In this document: one piece after another, positions 19,230 through 28,366 of the stretch
Layout of the letters: the number at the start of each line of letters is the position of its first letter
How positions within the stretch are numbered: the first letter of the stretch is position 1
NCBI GenBank assembly: GCA_947501935.1
Contig: CANMXU010000005.1
Span: 124,001 to 188,000, forward strand
DNA: 64,000 bases
DNA from: an uncultured Alteromonadaceae bacterium
GTDB taxonomy: Bacteria; Pseudomonadota; Gammaproteobacteria; Enterobacterales; Alteromonadaceae
Direction of reading: 5' to 3'
Program-made: the position numbers and the translations under genes
The notes under the pieces: model-generated
What the model was told of the DNA's origin: nothing
Databases searched by the model: none
What the model saw: only the letters and a program-made list of their open reading frames with translations

Positions 19230-19329
19230 CGCTATTGTTTACCTTATTGTAAATTAAAACAAATAAGGTTGATCAATATAACATCTGTAGTTATAACTAG
19301 TTAATAAGCTTTACAGAATTAGGTGAACC

Positions 19330-20571
19330 ATGGCAACAACTACTGCAAAAATGCCAACCCCAAAAGCCCTAGATGTATTTATTTGGCAAGGGGTCAATAG
19401 AAAAGGTAAAAAAGTAAATGGTGAGCTTTCTGCCTCTAGCCTATTAGAGTTAAAAGCTCAGCTCAGAAAGCAAGGCATTACCCCAGGAAAAATCAAAAAA
19501 AAACCAAAACCTTTATTCGGTTTAGGTGGTGATAAAAAAATCACCCCTGCTGACATTGCTGTAGTTACCCGCCAAATTGCAACTATGTTAGGTGCTGGTG
19601 TGCCACTAGTGCAAACCATTGAAATGATTGGCAAGGGCGATAGTAATGGTAATATTCAGAAATTACTTGCTAACATTGGCAATAAACTGTCTTCCGGTAT
19701 TCCTTTGTCTGAATGTTTACGTGAACATCCTTTATATTTTGATGACTTATATTGTGATTTAGTGCAATCAGGCGAACAATCAGGTGCGTTAGAGACTATC
19801 TACGATCGTATTGCCACTTACAAAGAAAAAGCAGAGGCGTTGAAAGCTAAAATTAAAAAAGCAATGACCTACCCAATTTCAGTACTCATCATTGCTTTTA
19901 TTGTTACCGCTGTTTTACTTATATTTGTAGTACCTGTTTTCCAAGAAATTTTTGCCAGCTTTGGCGCTGAATTACCTGGTTTTACTTTACTCGTTATTTC
20001 AATATCAGAATTTATGCAAGCTTATTGGTATTTTGCCTTAGCTGGAATTTTTATCGGTATTTTTCTTTTTAAAAAGGCGCACCGAACCAGCCAAGATTTT
20101 AGAGATAGTGTTGATAAACAAATACTAAAAATACCTGTTGTTGGTGATATTTTACAAAAAGCGGCGGTTGCTCGATATGCCCGAACTCTTTCAACCACTT
20201 TCGCCGCCGGGGTGCCGTTAATAGATGCCTTAGACTCTGCTGCTGGCGCTTCAGGTAATGCAGTATTTCGTGATGCAATATTAGAAGTTAAAGCTGAGGT
20301 CAGTTCAGGTATGCAAATGAATTTAGCGATGAGAAATTGTAATATATTCCCTGATATGGTTATTTCTATGGTTGCTATTGGTGAAGAATCTGGCGCAGTT
20401 GATGATATGCTCGCTAAAGTAGCTAATGTTTACGAAGCCCAAGTTGACAATGCCGTCGATAATTTAACTGCTTTAATTGAGCCAATGATAATGGCAGTAC
20501 TAGGGGTTGTTATCGGTGGTTTGATTATCGCGATGTACTTGCCTATTTTCCAAATTGGTATGGTAGTTTAA
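19330..20571 (+). CDS. pilC: PilC, type IV pilus inner-membrane platform protein
   Basis: Polytopic platform protein that couples PilB to pilin insertion. The 413-residue protein has a short N-terminal cytoplasmic region (VFIWQGVNRKGKKVNGE), two repeated GspF domains (about 70-195 and 275-400) with GVPLVQTIEMI...SGIPLSECL and GVPLIDALD...SGMQMNLAM, and three membrane spans (about 178-205, 225-245 and near the C-terminus). The family motif GEESGAVDDML is present. It is 100 bases after pilB and 126 before pilD in the same direction, with an AGGTGA ribosome site at good distance. Confidence 0.97.
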   Translation: MATTTAKMPTPKALDVFIWQGVNRKGKKVNGELSASSLLELKAQLRKQGITPGKIKKKPKPLFGLGGDKKITPADIAVVTRQIATMLGAGVPLVQTIEMIGKGDSNGNIQKLLANIGNKLSSGIPLSECLREHPLYFDDLYCDLVQSGEQSGALETIYDRIATYKEKAEALKAKIKKAMTYPISVLIIAFIVTAVLLIFVVPVFQEIFASFGAELPGFTLLVISISEFMQAYWYFALAGIFIGIFLFKKAHRTSQDFRDSVDKQILKIPVVGDILQKAAVARYARTLSTTFAAGVPLIDALDSAAGASGNAVFRDAILEVKAEVSSGMQMNLAMRNCNIFPDMVISMVAIGEESGAVDDMLAKVANVYEAQVDNAVDNLTALIEPMIMAVLGVVIGGLIIAMYLPIFQIGMVV

Positions 20572-20697
20572 GCTTAGACTTAAGCTGAATTCGACTTCAA
20601 CTTGGCCTATAAGCTACAAAAATAATAACAAAGCGCTTAAACCTAGGTCGCCACATTTGGTAACTATAGGCAAGAGCGCACTATTTGAGAATAATTA

Positions 20698-21582
20698 ATG
20701 TTTGCGCAAACCTTTTCTACTTTTGAACAATTCCCTGCTCTTTTCTACGCTACTGTCGCATTATTTTCGTTAATGATCGGTAGCTTTTTAAATGTTGTTA
20801 TTTACCGATTTCCAAAAATGCTTGAACGTGGCTGGTATTTTGAATGCCGTGAATTTTTAGCTGATGAAGTTAAAGATATTCCTGCAAAAGAGATTGCGGA
20901 AATAACCTTATCTACTCCTGCATCTACTTGTCCTAAATGCAGTCATAAAATTCGCTTTTATGAAAATATTCCCGTGATCAGCTGGCTATTTTTAGAAGGT
21001 AAATGCAGCCAGTGTAAAACCGATATTTCAATGCGTTACCCTGCGATTGAGCTAGTCACTGCACTATTAAGTGTGGTGGTTGCGGTTAATTTTGGTGTTA
21101 CGTTAACAACGTTATTGGTATTAATTTTAACTTGGGGACTTATAAGCTTAACCCTGATTGATTATGACCATATGTTATTACCCGACCAATTCACCTTGCC
21201 GTTAATGTGGCTCGGATTATTATTTAACCTTTACGGTGGTTTAGTTGATATTGACCAAGCTGTTATTGGCGCTGCCGCCGGTTATTTAAGTTTATATTCA
21301 ATATTTTGGCTATTTAAATTAGTTACTGGTAAAGAAGGTATGGGTTATGGCGACTTTAAACTAGTTGCGGTATTTGGCGCTTGGTTTGGTTGGCAGTTAT
21401 TACCTTTACTTATTTTAATGGCTTCAGCTGTCGCCGCAGTTATTGGCATTAGTTTGATCGTTTTTAAAGGTCACCAAAGAGAACAAGCCATTCCATTTGG
21501 CCCCTATTTAGCAATTGCCGGCTGGATAACCTTGTTATGGGGTGATGGTATCTGGTCATGGTATTTGGGCCAGTTAGTTTAA
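20698..21582 (+). CDS. pilD: PilD, prepilin peptidase and N-methyltransferase
   Basis: Inner-membrane aspartic peptidase that cuts the pilin leader and methylates the new N-terminus. The 294-residue protein has GSFLNVVIYRFPKML, the methyltransferase-linked zinc motif with CPKC and CSQC pairs (residues about 80-115), and the two catalytic Asp motifs LIDYDHMLLPDQ and GYGDFKL of the GxGD family. About seven membrane spans are visible. It would act on PilA (G17/F18) and on any type II secretion pseudopilins. coaE follows directly, 2 bases after the stop codon. Confidence 0.97.
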   Translation: MFAQTFSTFEQFPALFYATVALFSLMIGSFLNVVIYRFPKMLERGWYFECREFLADEVKDIPAKEIAEITLSTPASTCPKCSHKIRFYENIPVISWLFLEGKCSQCKTDISMRYPAIELVTALLSVVVAVNFGVTLTTLLVLILTWGLISLTLIDYDHMLLPDQFTLPLMWLGLLFNLYGGLVDIDQAVIGAAAGYLSLYSIFWLFKLVTGKEGMGYGDFKLVAVFGAWFGWQLLPLLILMASAVAAVIGISLIVFKGHQREQAIPFGPYLAIAGWITLLWGDGIWSWYLGQLV

Positions 21583-21584
21583 TT

Positions 21585-22208
21585 ATGAATAACTATATGA
21601 GTAACTATGTAGTTGGCTTAACTGGCGGTATTGGCTGCGGAAAAACTACCGTCTCTGATATGTTCATCGCTTTAGGCATTGAAGTAGTTGATGCTGATGT
21701 CGTTGCTCGTGAAGTGGTTGCACCAAACAGTTTCGGCCTTAATGAAATTGTTAAATATTTTGGCGAAGAATTTCTATTAGCTTCAGGCGAGCTTGATCGA
21801 GCAAAACTGCGCAGCGAAATTTTTTCTAATTCAGCAAGTAAAAACTGGCTTAATCAATTATTACACCCGCTCATTAGAACCAGTATTGAGCAGCAGCTCA
21901 AAGCCTGCCGCAGCGATTATTGCATATTGGCTGCTCCATTACTGATTGAAAATAATTTACTACATTTAGTGCAACGAGTATTAGTGATTGATGTTGACCA
22001 ACAAACTCAGCTAAAACGCACTTTAGCACGAGACCCAAGCTCAGCAGCCGAAATTAAGCGCATTATTGCCAGCCAGGTACCTCAACAACAACGTCGCGAA
22101 ACTGCTGATGATATTATTGATAATAGCGGTGATGATCTAACAATAATTACCGCTCAAGTCGCTGAACTACACCAAAAGTATTTGGCTTTATCAGCGCAAG
22201 ATTTATAG
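21585..22208 (+). CDS. coaE: Dephospho-CoA kinase
   Basis: Phosphorylates the 3'-hydroxyl of dephospho-CoA, the last step of CoA synthesis. P-loop GGIGCGKT lies near the N-terminus, followed by the family's VVDADVVAREVV, GELDRAKLR, HPLI and LLIENNL blocks. The frame opens upstream at 21558 within pilD; ATG 21585 (or 21597) gives the usual length of about 205 residues, and I chose 21585, right after the pilD stop. Its place between pilD and zapD is conserved in gammaproteobacteria. Confidence 0.94.
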   Translation: MNNYMSNYVVGLTGGIGCGKTTVSDMFIALGIEVVDADVVAREVVAPNSFGLNEIVKYFGEEFLLASGELDRAKLRSEIFSNSASKNWLNQLLHPLIRTSIEQQLKACRSDYCILAAPLLIENNLLHLVQRVLVIDVDQQTQLKRTLARDPSSAAEIKRIIASQVPQQQRRETADDIIDNSGDDLTIITAQVAELHQKYLALSAQDL

Positions 22209-22293
22209 TAAATATTACCGTTTGATGAAAAACATTCGCCATTTTAGGGCTGACTGGTTAGTATAGAGTAAGCAACTGATTCAACACCTTGTT

Positions 22294-23040
22294 ATGACAA
22301 CGATTTTATACGAACATCCGCTCAACGAGCGTATTAGAAGTTATTTAAAGCTTGAGCAACTTTTCGCTCAGGCCAATGACTGTCTAGCTTGTGGTATAAA
22401 AACTAGCCAAGGGATTTTTTTTAACAGCCTATTTGCCATTATTGACACCCTTGAACGTAATGATATTCGTGGTGATTTGATTAAAGACCTAGAAAAACTC
22501 GAACAAAACCTTATTGTTTGGTCACAATCTCCCAAAGTTGACGTAACTGCCTTAGAGCAAAACTTAAAGCATACCGTTGCCTTAGTTTGCAAATTACGTA
22601 ACCCGCGCCCCAAATGGTGGCAACTTAAAGATGACAAGTTTTTAGCCACAGTAAAACAGCGTTTTGCTATTCAAGGTGGTAATTCTAGCTTTGACCTGCC
22701 GCAATTACATTTTTGGTTGAACCGTCCGGAAAGTCTACAACAAGAAAATATTGCGCGTTGGTTAGAATTACTTGATCAAATAAAATACGCGTTAACACTG
22801 ATTTTAAAATTTATTCGCCTACGTAGTGAATTTTCATTAATTAATACTGATAGTGGTTTTTACCAAGACAGTGGCGAAGGTATTTTATTATTACGTATAA
22901 AAGTAGACCAACAAGCACAATATTACCCTACCGTTAGTGGTAATAAATTTAGATACTCTATTCGTTTTATGTTGCCATGCGCCGAAAGTGGCCGTCGTTA
23001 TTCTAATCAAGCAACGAAGTTTGAATTGGCTAAGTGTTAA
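22294..23040 (+). CDS. zapD: ZapD, FtsZ-bundling division protein
   Basis: Cytoplasmic protein that binds the FtsZ C-terminal peptide and crosslinks filaments. The 248-residue chain shows the DUF1342 signatures: YEHPLNERIRSYLKLE at the N-terminus, FNSLFAIIDTLERNDIRGDLIKDLEKLE, FLATVKQR and FDLPQLHFWLN, and the C-terminal CAESGRRYSNQATKFELA. Length matches E. coli ZapD (247). FtsZ is encoded further along in the window (29482-30645). It lies between coaE and yacG, as in E. coli. Confidence 0.94.
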   Translation: MTTILYEHPLNERIRSYLKLEQLFAQANDCLACGIKTSQGIFFNSLFAIIDTLERNDIRGDLIKDLEKLEQNLIVWSQSPKVDVTALEQNLKHTVALVCKLRNPRPKWWQLKDDKFLATVKQRFAIQGGNSSFDLPQLHFWLNRPESLQQENIARWLELLDQIKYALTLILKFIRLRSEFSLINTDSGFYQDSGEGILLLRIKVDQQAQYYPTVSGNKFRYSIRFMLPCAESGRRYSNQATKFELAKC

Positions 23041-23134
23041 CTCCTACAGTTAGCATCACCTAGCGCTTGCTTTTATAGCTATCGTGGCGATAATTTTTTA
23101 TAATTGACTATATTTCCTTTTTCAAACCAAGATT

Positions 23135-23371
23135 ATGACCTTAAAAGTACCTTGTCCAACTTGCCAAAAAGATGTGTTATGGCAGCCTGAAAGTGAATAC
23201 CGCCCTTTTTGCAGCAAACGTTGTCAATTAATTGATTTAGGTGAATGGGCCGATGAAGGCCACAAAATTTCACAACCTATTCAAGGTGAAACTGTGATGA
23301 GCGAAGAAATGTTAGATGCTTTAGAAGATGAGTTTTTACAACATAACAAATTTTTTGTTGAGCCTGAATAA
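23135..23371 (+). CDS. yacG: YacG, zinc-binding DNA gyrase inhibitor
   Basis: YacG binds GyrB and inhibits DNA binding by gyrase in E. coli. The 78-residue protein has a Cys4 zinc site, C7-x2-C10 and C26-x3-C30 (CPTC, FCSKRC), and then the conserved [14 protein letters not shown] used for GyrB binding. A short acidic tail follows. It is the last gene of the rightward pil-coaE-zapD-yacG run and faces mutT tail to tail across a repeat array. Confidence 0.94.
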   Translation: MTLKVPCPTCQKDVLWQPESEYRPFCSKRCQLIDLGEWADEGHKISQPIQGETVMSEEMLDALEDEFLQHNKFFVEPE

Positions 23372-23395
23372 TGGCAGCCATAAGCGGTAATATTT

Positions 23396-23534
23396 AAGCT
23401 GCAAGTGGTAAGCTATAAGTTGCAAGTTCCAAGCGACAAGAAACAGCTTTTAACTTGTCGCTTCTAACTTGTCGCTTCTAACTTGTCGCTTCTAACTTGT
23501 CGCTTCTAACTTGAAGCTTCTCACTTGTCGCTAG
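23396..23534. repeat. Converging 14-base tandem repeat array between yacG and mutT
   Basis: The right half holds six 14-base units from 23451 to 23534: four perfect TAACTTGTCGCTTC, then two degenerate. The left half (23396-23444) contains units of the same length in the opposite orientation (AAGCTGCAAGTGGT, AAGCTATAAGTTGC, a half unit, AAGCGACAAGAAAC). AAGCGACAAG and CTTGTCGCTT therefore pair across a short centre. The last unit overlaps the mutT stop codon (23531-23533). The array may serve as a two-way terminator for yacG and mutT. Confidence 0.9.
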
Positions 23535-23926
23535 TACCTTAGCTCTTTGAGTTTTTTAATAATGGCGACGTTCGCTGCTGGAAAGTCGAGTTTTGCTAGT
23601 TCCGCTAAATCAAACCAGCCCTGCTGCTGCCCTTCTTGGGCACTGGCTTCACCAATATAGTTATCAACAACAAATACTTCCAAACATACTTTTTTATCGC
23701 CGTAATCATGTTCAATGGTCATTAAAGGTTGGCAAGCTAATACTTCAATGGCAACTTCTTCTTTAAGCTCTCTAGCTAATGCCTGAGCAACAGTTTCATC
23801 TTCTTCTACCTTACCACCAGGAAATTCCCATTTATTGCCTTGGTGAACGTTTTCGGCACGTTTGGTAAGAAAAAACACACCATTTTGATAAATAACACCA
23901 ACGGCAACTTGTACTACTTTTTTCAT
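23531..23926 (-). CDS. mutT: MutT, 8-oxo-dGTP diphosphatase (Nudix)
   Basis: Removes 8-oxo-dGTP from the nucleotide pool and prevents A-to-C transversions. The 131-residue protein has a Nudix box from G38 to I60 (core GGKVEEDETVAQALARELKE), with the metal-binding R52-E53 and E56-E57 present. The usual Gly before the last hydrophobic residue is Ala here (VAI instead of VGI). Start VVQVAVGVIYQNG and WEFPGGK agree with MutT. Location next to secA and yacG is conserved. Its 3' end lies inside a 14-base repeat array. Confidence 0.93.
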   Translation of the reverse strand: MKKVVQVAVGVIYQNGVFFLTKRAENVHQGNKWEFPGGKVEEDETVAQALARELKEEVAIEVLACQPLMTIEHDYGDKKVCLEVFVVDNYIGEASAQEGQQQGWFDLAELAKLDFPAANVAIIKKLKELRY

Positions 23927-23970
23927 AACTTTTCACTACTCATTATTTTTCTTAATTTGGCTATGCCACT

Positions 23971-24069
23971 TTACTCAGGATAAAAATTAAATGCACTTAT
24001 TTGTAAGTCGTACTTTAGTGCGACAAATCAGCGCAGTTTAACAGAATTGTCGGTATAAATTCCGACCTA
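23971..24069. repeat. Interspersed palindromic repeat, family 2, copy 1
   Basis: About 95 bases strongly similar to 52886-52976. Shared blocks are TTACTCA, GATAAAAATTAAATGC, CTTATTT, GTCGTACTTT, GTGCGAC, AGC, CAG and ATAAATTCCGAC. The middle folds as a bulged hairpin: GTCG with CGAC at the top and TGCACTTATT with AATCAGCGCA below. A smaller hairpin GTCGG/CCGAC follows. It lies between mutT and secA. Confidence 0.85.
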
Positions 24070-24112
24070 CTATTGACGCCATCACAAGCTATTAATGTTA
24101 TCACTAATACAA

Positions 24113-24138
24113 AAATGCCAGTCGTTTGACTGGCATTT
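24113..24138 (-). terminator. Terminator of secA
   Basis: AAATGCCAGTC (24113-24123) pairs perfectly with GACTGGCATTT (24128-24138) around a four-base loop; on the - strand a run of T follows. It lies 33 bases past the secA stop codon. Confidence 0.9.
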
Positions 24139-24170
24139 AATCTAATCATTCAAGGCTTTACTTATTTAGG

Positions 24171-26870
24171 TTAAGCAAGCTTACCATGACATTGTTTATA
24201 TTTTTTACCTGAACCACAAGGACAAGGTTCATTACGGCCAACACGGGCTGCAGGTTTTTCTTTCACACTGTTATCTGCTGAAGGATGGGTATATTCCTTC
24301 GGTGTTTCTTCCGCTTTTCTATGTTGCTCTTCAACTGCTTCAACATCAGATTCTGCACGAATTTGCACTTTAGATAGAATACCAATTACGTCATATTTTA
24401 GGTTTTCAAGTAATTCAGAGAACAACTCGAATGACTCACGCTTGTATTCTTGCTTAGGATTTTTCTGTGCATGTGCTCTAAGACCAATACCTTGACGTAA
24501 ATGATCCATCGCAGCTAAATGCTCTTTCCAGTGTGAATCTAAGCTTTGCAACATAACGGCTTTTTCAAACTGTCTTAATACGTCAGCGCCAACCATAGCT
24601 TCTTTTTCAGCATAACTTTCTTCTACTGAAGCGAGAATTTTTTCTCTTAAAGTCTCTTCATGTAAGCTCTTGTCTTCATCTAACCACTTAGCAAGCGGTA
24701 ACTCTATAGTTAACTCGCCTTTTAAGCGCTCTTCTAAACCTGGAACATCCCACATTTCTTCTAAAGACTGTGGTGGAATATGCTGGTCAATTAAGCCAAC
24801 AACAACATCTTCACGGATAGCTTTTATTACATCAGCAATATCGGCTTCATCCATTAATTCATTACGTTGCTCGTAAATAACTTTACGTTGATCATTTGAA
24901 ACATCATCAAACTCAAGTAATTGCTTACGAACGTCGAAGTTACGACCTTCAACTTTGCGTTGCGCATTTTCAATACTACGAGTAACCCAAGGATGTTCAA
25001 TCGCTTCGCCGTGTTCCATGCCTAATTTACGCATCATATTTGAAATACGCTCTGAAGCAAAAATACGCATCAGGGCATCTTCCATCGACAAGTAAAAACG
25101 TGTTGAACCCGCATCACCTTGACGACCTGAACGACCTCGTAACTGGTTATCGATACGACGTGACTCATGACGTTCAGTAGCTACAATATGCAAGCCGCCT
25201 AACGCAATAACTTTGTCATGATGTTCTTGCCATTCAGCTTTCGCTTTTTCAATTTGCTGCTCTGATGGGTTGTTCAGCTTAGCAAGCGCGGCATTTAAAT
25301 TACCACCCAATACAATATCAGTACCACGACCAGCCATGTTAGTGGCAATAGTTACCGCGCCAACTTTACCGGCATCAGCAACAATTTCAGCTTCTTGCTG
25401 ATGAAACTTAGCATTAAGTACTTTGTGCTTAATTTTGGCTTTTTTCAGGAAGTCGGATAAAAACTCAGAAGTTTCAATGCTGATGGTACCAACAAGTACT
25501 GGCTGACCACGTTCTACACAGTCTTTGATATCGGCTAGAATAGCTTCAAACTTTTCTTCTGCGGTTAAATAAATTAAATCAGCACGATCATCACGAATCA
25601 TCGGTTGGTTAGTTGGAATAACCACGGTTTCTAAACCGTAAATATGATTAAATTCAAACGCTTCAGTATCAGCAGTACCTGTCATACCAGAAAGCTTTTC
25701 ATATATACGGAAGAAGTTTTGGAAAGTAATAGAGGCTAAAGTTTGGTTTTCATTTTGAATGTTAACCCCTTCTTTTGCTTCTACCGCTTGGTGTAAACCT
25801 TCAGACCAACGACGGCCTTCCATAGTACGACCAGTATGCTCATCAACAATGACAATTTCACCGTCTTTAACAATGTAATCAACATCTTTTTGGAAAAGTT
25901 TATGGGCACGTAATGCCGCCATAACATGATGAAGCAAGGTAATGTTATTCGCTGAATATAAAGAGTCACCAGCTTGTAACAAGCCTTTTTCTTCCATTAT
26001 TTCTTCAATGCGAACTTGACCACGTTCAGTTAAGTAAATTTGCTTTGCTTTTTCATCAATGGTGAAATCACCTTCAACGAAGTCTTCTGATTGACCAGTA
26101 TCTTCGTCTTTATCTTCTTCGCTTTGTAAATCTAAAGTTGGTACTACGGTGTTGATTAGCTTGTATAACTCTGAGCTATCTTCAGCTTGTCCTGAAATAA
26201 TTAATGGCGTACGCGCTTCATCAATTAAAATGGAGTCAACTTCATCAACTACGGCAAAATGCAGTGGTTTTTGTACACGTTCATTTGGCGAGAACGCCAT
26301 GTTGTCACGTAAGTAATCAAAACCAAACTCGTTATTCGTACCGTAAGTAATATCGGAATTATAAGCGGCTTGTTTGGCAATATGGTCCATACCGGCAATA
26401 TTACAGCCTACGGTCATACCTAAAAATTCAAATAATGGACGAGCCCAATCAGCATCACGCGAGGCTAGATAGTCGTTCACAGTAATTACATGAACACCCT
26501 TTTCTGTTAGGGCATTTAAATATGAAGGTAACGTTGCCGTTAAAGTTTTACCTTCACCGGTACGCATTTCCGCAATTTTACCGTCGTTTAAAACCATGCC
26601 GCCGATCATTTGCACGTCGAAATGACGCATAGCAAAAACACGCTTACTGGCTTCACGAACTACAGCAAAGGCTTCTGGCAATAATGACTCTAAAGTTTCA
26701 CCTTCAGCAAGACGTTTTTTAAATTCAGCTGTTTTGGCTTTTAATTCTTCGTCCGTTAGTGCCTCAATTACTGGCTCTAAGGCATTAATTTTACTTACTT
26801 CTTTGTGCATTTGTTTTAGTAATCTGTCGTTACGACTACCAAACAGCTTTGTCATTATTTTTACAAACAT
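24171..26870 (-). CDS. secA: SecA, preprotein translocase ATPase
   Basis: Motor of the Sec export pathway, working with SecYEG at the inner membrane. The 899-residue protein has the Walker A MRTGEGKT (102-109), the DEAD-type block with [16 protein letters not shown], the second RecA-fold motif [13 protein letters not shown] and [11 protein letters not shown], a preprotein-crosslinking region between, and a C-terminal zinc site [13 protein letters not shown] that binds SecB and lipids. The start [16 protein letters not shown] parallels Shewanella SecA. Upstream there is no secM; an M23 peptidase gene takes that place, with two hairpins in the 86-base gap. Confidence 0.98.
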   Translation of the reverse strand: MFVKIMTKLFGSRNDRLLKQMHKEVSKINALEPVIEALTDEELKAKTAEFKKRLAEGETLESLLPEAFAVVREASKRVFAMRHFDVQMIGGMVLNDGKIAEMRTGEGKTLTATLPSYLNALTEKGVHVITVNDYLASRDADWARPLFEFLGMTVGCNIAGMDHIAKQAAYNSDITYGTNNEFGFDYLRDNMAFSPNERVQKPLHFAVVDEVDSILIDEARTPLIISGQAEDSSELYKLINTVVPTLDLQSEEDKDEDTGQSEDFVEGDFTIDEKAKQIYLTERGQVRIEEIMEEKGLLQAGDSLYSANNITLLHHVMAALRAHKLFQKDVDYIVKDGEIVIVDEHTGRTMEGRRWSEGLHQAVEAKEGVNIQNENQTLASITFQNFFRIYEKLSGMTGTADTEAFEFNHIYGLETVVIPTNQPMIRDDRADLIYLTAEEKFEAILADIKDCVERGQPVLVGTISIETSEFLSDFLKKAKIKHKVLNAKFHQQEAEIVADAGKVGAVTIATNMAGRGTDIVLGGNLNAALAKLNNPSEQQIEKAKAEWQEHHDKVIALGGLHIVATERHESRRIDNQLRGRSGRQGDAGSTRFYLSMEDALMRIFASERISNMMRKLGMEHGEAIEHPWVTRSIENAQRKVEGRNFDVRKQLLEFDDVSNDQRKVIYEQRNELMDEADIADVIKAIREDVVVGLIDQHIPPQSLEEMWDVPGLEERLKGELTIELPLAKWLDEDKSLHEETLREKILASVEESYAEKEAMVGADVLRQFEKAVMLQSLDSHWKEHLAAMDHLRQGIGLRAHAQKNPKQEYKRESFELFSELLENLKYDVIGILSKVQIRAESDVEAVEEQHRKAEETPKEYTHPSADNSVKEKPAARVGRNEPCPCGSGKKYKQCHGKLA

Positions 26871-26887
26871 CTTTATAAACCGTATTG

Positions 26888-26901
26888 GGAAGAATCCTTC
26901 C
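26888..26901 (-). promoter_or_regulatory. Small hairpin in the secA leader
   Basis: GGAAG (26888-26892) pairs with CTTCC (26897-26901) around a four-base loop, 17 to 31 bases before the secA ATG. The purine-rich GGAAGGA that could act as a ribosome site is in the stem, so it could limit secA translation. Confidence 0.4.
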
Positions 26902-26904
26902 GCC

Positions 26905-26934
26905 TAAAATAAAATGATCGACAAAAGCCGATCA
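26905..26934 (-). terminator. Terminator-like hairpin between the M23 gene and secA
   Basis: TGATCG (26915-26920) pairs with CGATCA (26929-26934) around eight bases; on the - strand TTTTATTTTA follows down to 26905. It would end or attenuate the M23 transcript before secA. Confidence 0.6.
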
Positions 26935-26956
26935 CAAAAAATGAAATTATCTGACT

Positions 26957-27856
26957 TTATTTTGCTTTTCTATATACATATTTAACTGGGTCAATTTGAC
27001 GGTCATTTTTCAAAATTTCATAATGAACGTGTGGCCCTGTTGAACGACCAGTGCTGCCCATACGCGCAATCACTTGACCTTTTCTTACTACGTCGCCAAC
27101 TGCCACTAATAAATTTTTATTGTGTCCGTAACGAGTTTTGTAACCTTTACCGTGGTTAATTTCAACCAATTGACCATAACCGTATCTTTCGCCGGCCCAA
27201 CTAACTACACCAGCTGCGGTGGCAAGTATTTCACCATCTTCTTTACCAGCAAAATCGATACCTTTATGCATTGCCGGCTTGCCATTAAAAGGGTCTTTAC
27301 GAATACCGTAATAAGAAGACAACCAACCTTTAGTTATTGGACGACCAGATAAGTAGCTGGTATTTTCTATATGGTGACCCAAGGTTAAAGATTCAAGCAT
27401 TTTTAATTGTTTTTCTTCTGTGTCCAACTGCTGTTCTAAAACACTTATTTCGGCTAAAACTTCAACCAAAGATTTATCATTAACATAGTTGCCATTGGCC
27501 ACTGGCCCACCACTGGGTGGTTGAACTTCAAAGTTAAATTCTTTATCAGGAATGTTTGCTTCATCAGCAAGTCGATCACCTAAAGCATTTAGTCGTAAAA
27601 CATGGCTCTGTAATTCCGCCAATTTCATGGTAAGTGCGGTAATTTGTTGGTTTTCTACTGAAGAAGTAGTCGCTGATTTTTGTTGTTCAGCAACTTGGTA
27701 ATATGGTGTTTGAGGTAGTTCATTTGAAGAGAACAGCAAATAGATAATGCAACCAGATACCAAAGCAAAAGCGGCAAGAGCAGACAACCAACGAAGCTTA
27801 TTCAACTTCATAGAGAATCTTACGTTCTTTCCTCGGTATAGTAGTGTTAAACTCAT
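26957..27856 (-). CDS. M23-family metallopeptidase, membrane-anchored (LytM/NlpD type)
   Basis: A 299-residue periplasmic peptidase. After a short N-terminus with YRGKNVRF, a hydrophobic span (about 23-45) anchors it in the inner membrane; residues about 60-165 are helical, probably coiled coil (LAELQSHVLRLNAL, LEQQLDTEEKQLKMLE). The C-terminal LytM domain has the zinc motifs HKGIDFAG (H-x3-D) and HVHYE (H-x-H), both complete, so it should cut peptidoglycan cross-links. It lies directly upstream of secA, at the place of secM in E. coli. Its start codon is only 36 bases from that of the divergent DciA-like gene. A second start at 27811 is possible. Confidence 0.87.
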   Translation of the reverse strand: MSLTLLYRGKNVRFSMKLNKLRWLSALAAFALVSGCIIYLLFSSNELPQTPYYQVAEQQKSATTSSVENQQITALTMKLAELQSHVLRLNALGDRLADEANIPDKEFNFEVQPPSGGPVANGNYVNDKSLVEVLAEISVLEQQLDTEEKQLKMLESLTLGHHIENTSYLSGRPITKGWLSSYYGIRKDPFNGKPAMHKGIDFAGKEDGEILATAAGVVSWAGERYGYGQLVEINHGKGYKTRYGHNKNLLVAVGDVVRKGQVIARMGSTGRSTGPHVHYEILKNDRQIDPVKYVYRKAK

Positions 27857-27892
27857 AGTTATTTACGGTTACTTTTACAATTATTTATCGGT

Positions 27893-28366
27893 ATGGCAAA
27901 AAAATCGAAACAGCCTAAAGATATGTCGGCTTTGTTTAATTCATCGAAAGGCACTTTGGCACAGATTGCGTCAAAAACCAACTCTTTGACAATATTAGCT
28001 AACATTGTACGCCAAATCTGCCCCGACCTGCCAGCAGATGTGTGGCATATTGCCAATTTTCGTCAAAATACTTTAGTGATCGAAGTTAACTCGTCAGTGT
28101 GGAGCCAACGTTTACAGTTTGAACGCTTTAATATTTGTGATGCTTTAGTGCGGGAAACTGATAATCAATTTAACCAAATTGAAATTAAAGTAGCGCCGTA
28201 CCGGAAAAAAGTACCAACGGCTACTGCTGAAACAACTCCTATGAATCACAAACCCCAACATATTTCTCAGCAAACCGCCGCTCATTTACGAGAAGTTGCA
28301 CAAGGCGCCCCTGATAGTTTCAAAGTAATCTTAGAACGTATTGCAAAGTTGGCTGATAAAAACTAA
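27893..28366 (+). CDS. DUF721 / DciA-like protein
   Basis: A 157-residue protein whose first ~100 residues match the DUF721 (DciA) domain: SALFNSSKGTLAQIASKTNSL, LANIVRQICP and HIANFRQNTLVIEVNSSVWSQRLQFE. DciA is the helicase operator that helps DnaB load in many bacteria without DnaC. The C-terminal part is low in complexity with a final helical piece (LREVAQGAPDSFKVILERIAKLA). DUF721 genes are commonly located near secA and lpxC in marine gammaproteobacteria. I infer the replication role from the family and leave the symbol blank. It converges on lpxC over a shared terminator. Confidence 0.78.
   Translation: MAKKSKQPKDMSALFNSSKGTLAQIASKTNSLTILANIVRQICPDLPADVWHIANFRQNTLVIEVNSSVWSQRLQFERFNICDALVRETDNQFNQIEIKVAPYRKKVPTATAETTPMNHKPQHISQQTAAHLREVAQGAPDSFKVILERIAKLADKN

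Noticed and set aside
23451-23534. Possible CRISPR-like array
   Set aside because: Units are 14 bases and directly joined, with no spacers of constant length and no cas genes in the window.
26957-27010. SecM-like arrest sequence at the end of the M23 protein upstream of secA
   Set aside because: The C-terminus (KYVYRKAK) has no Pro/Gly-Pro arrest motif, and the protein is a complete LytM peptidase.
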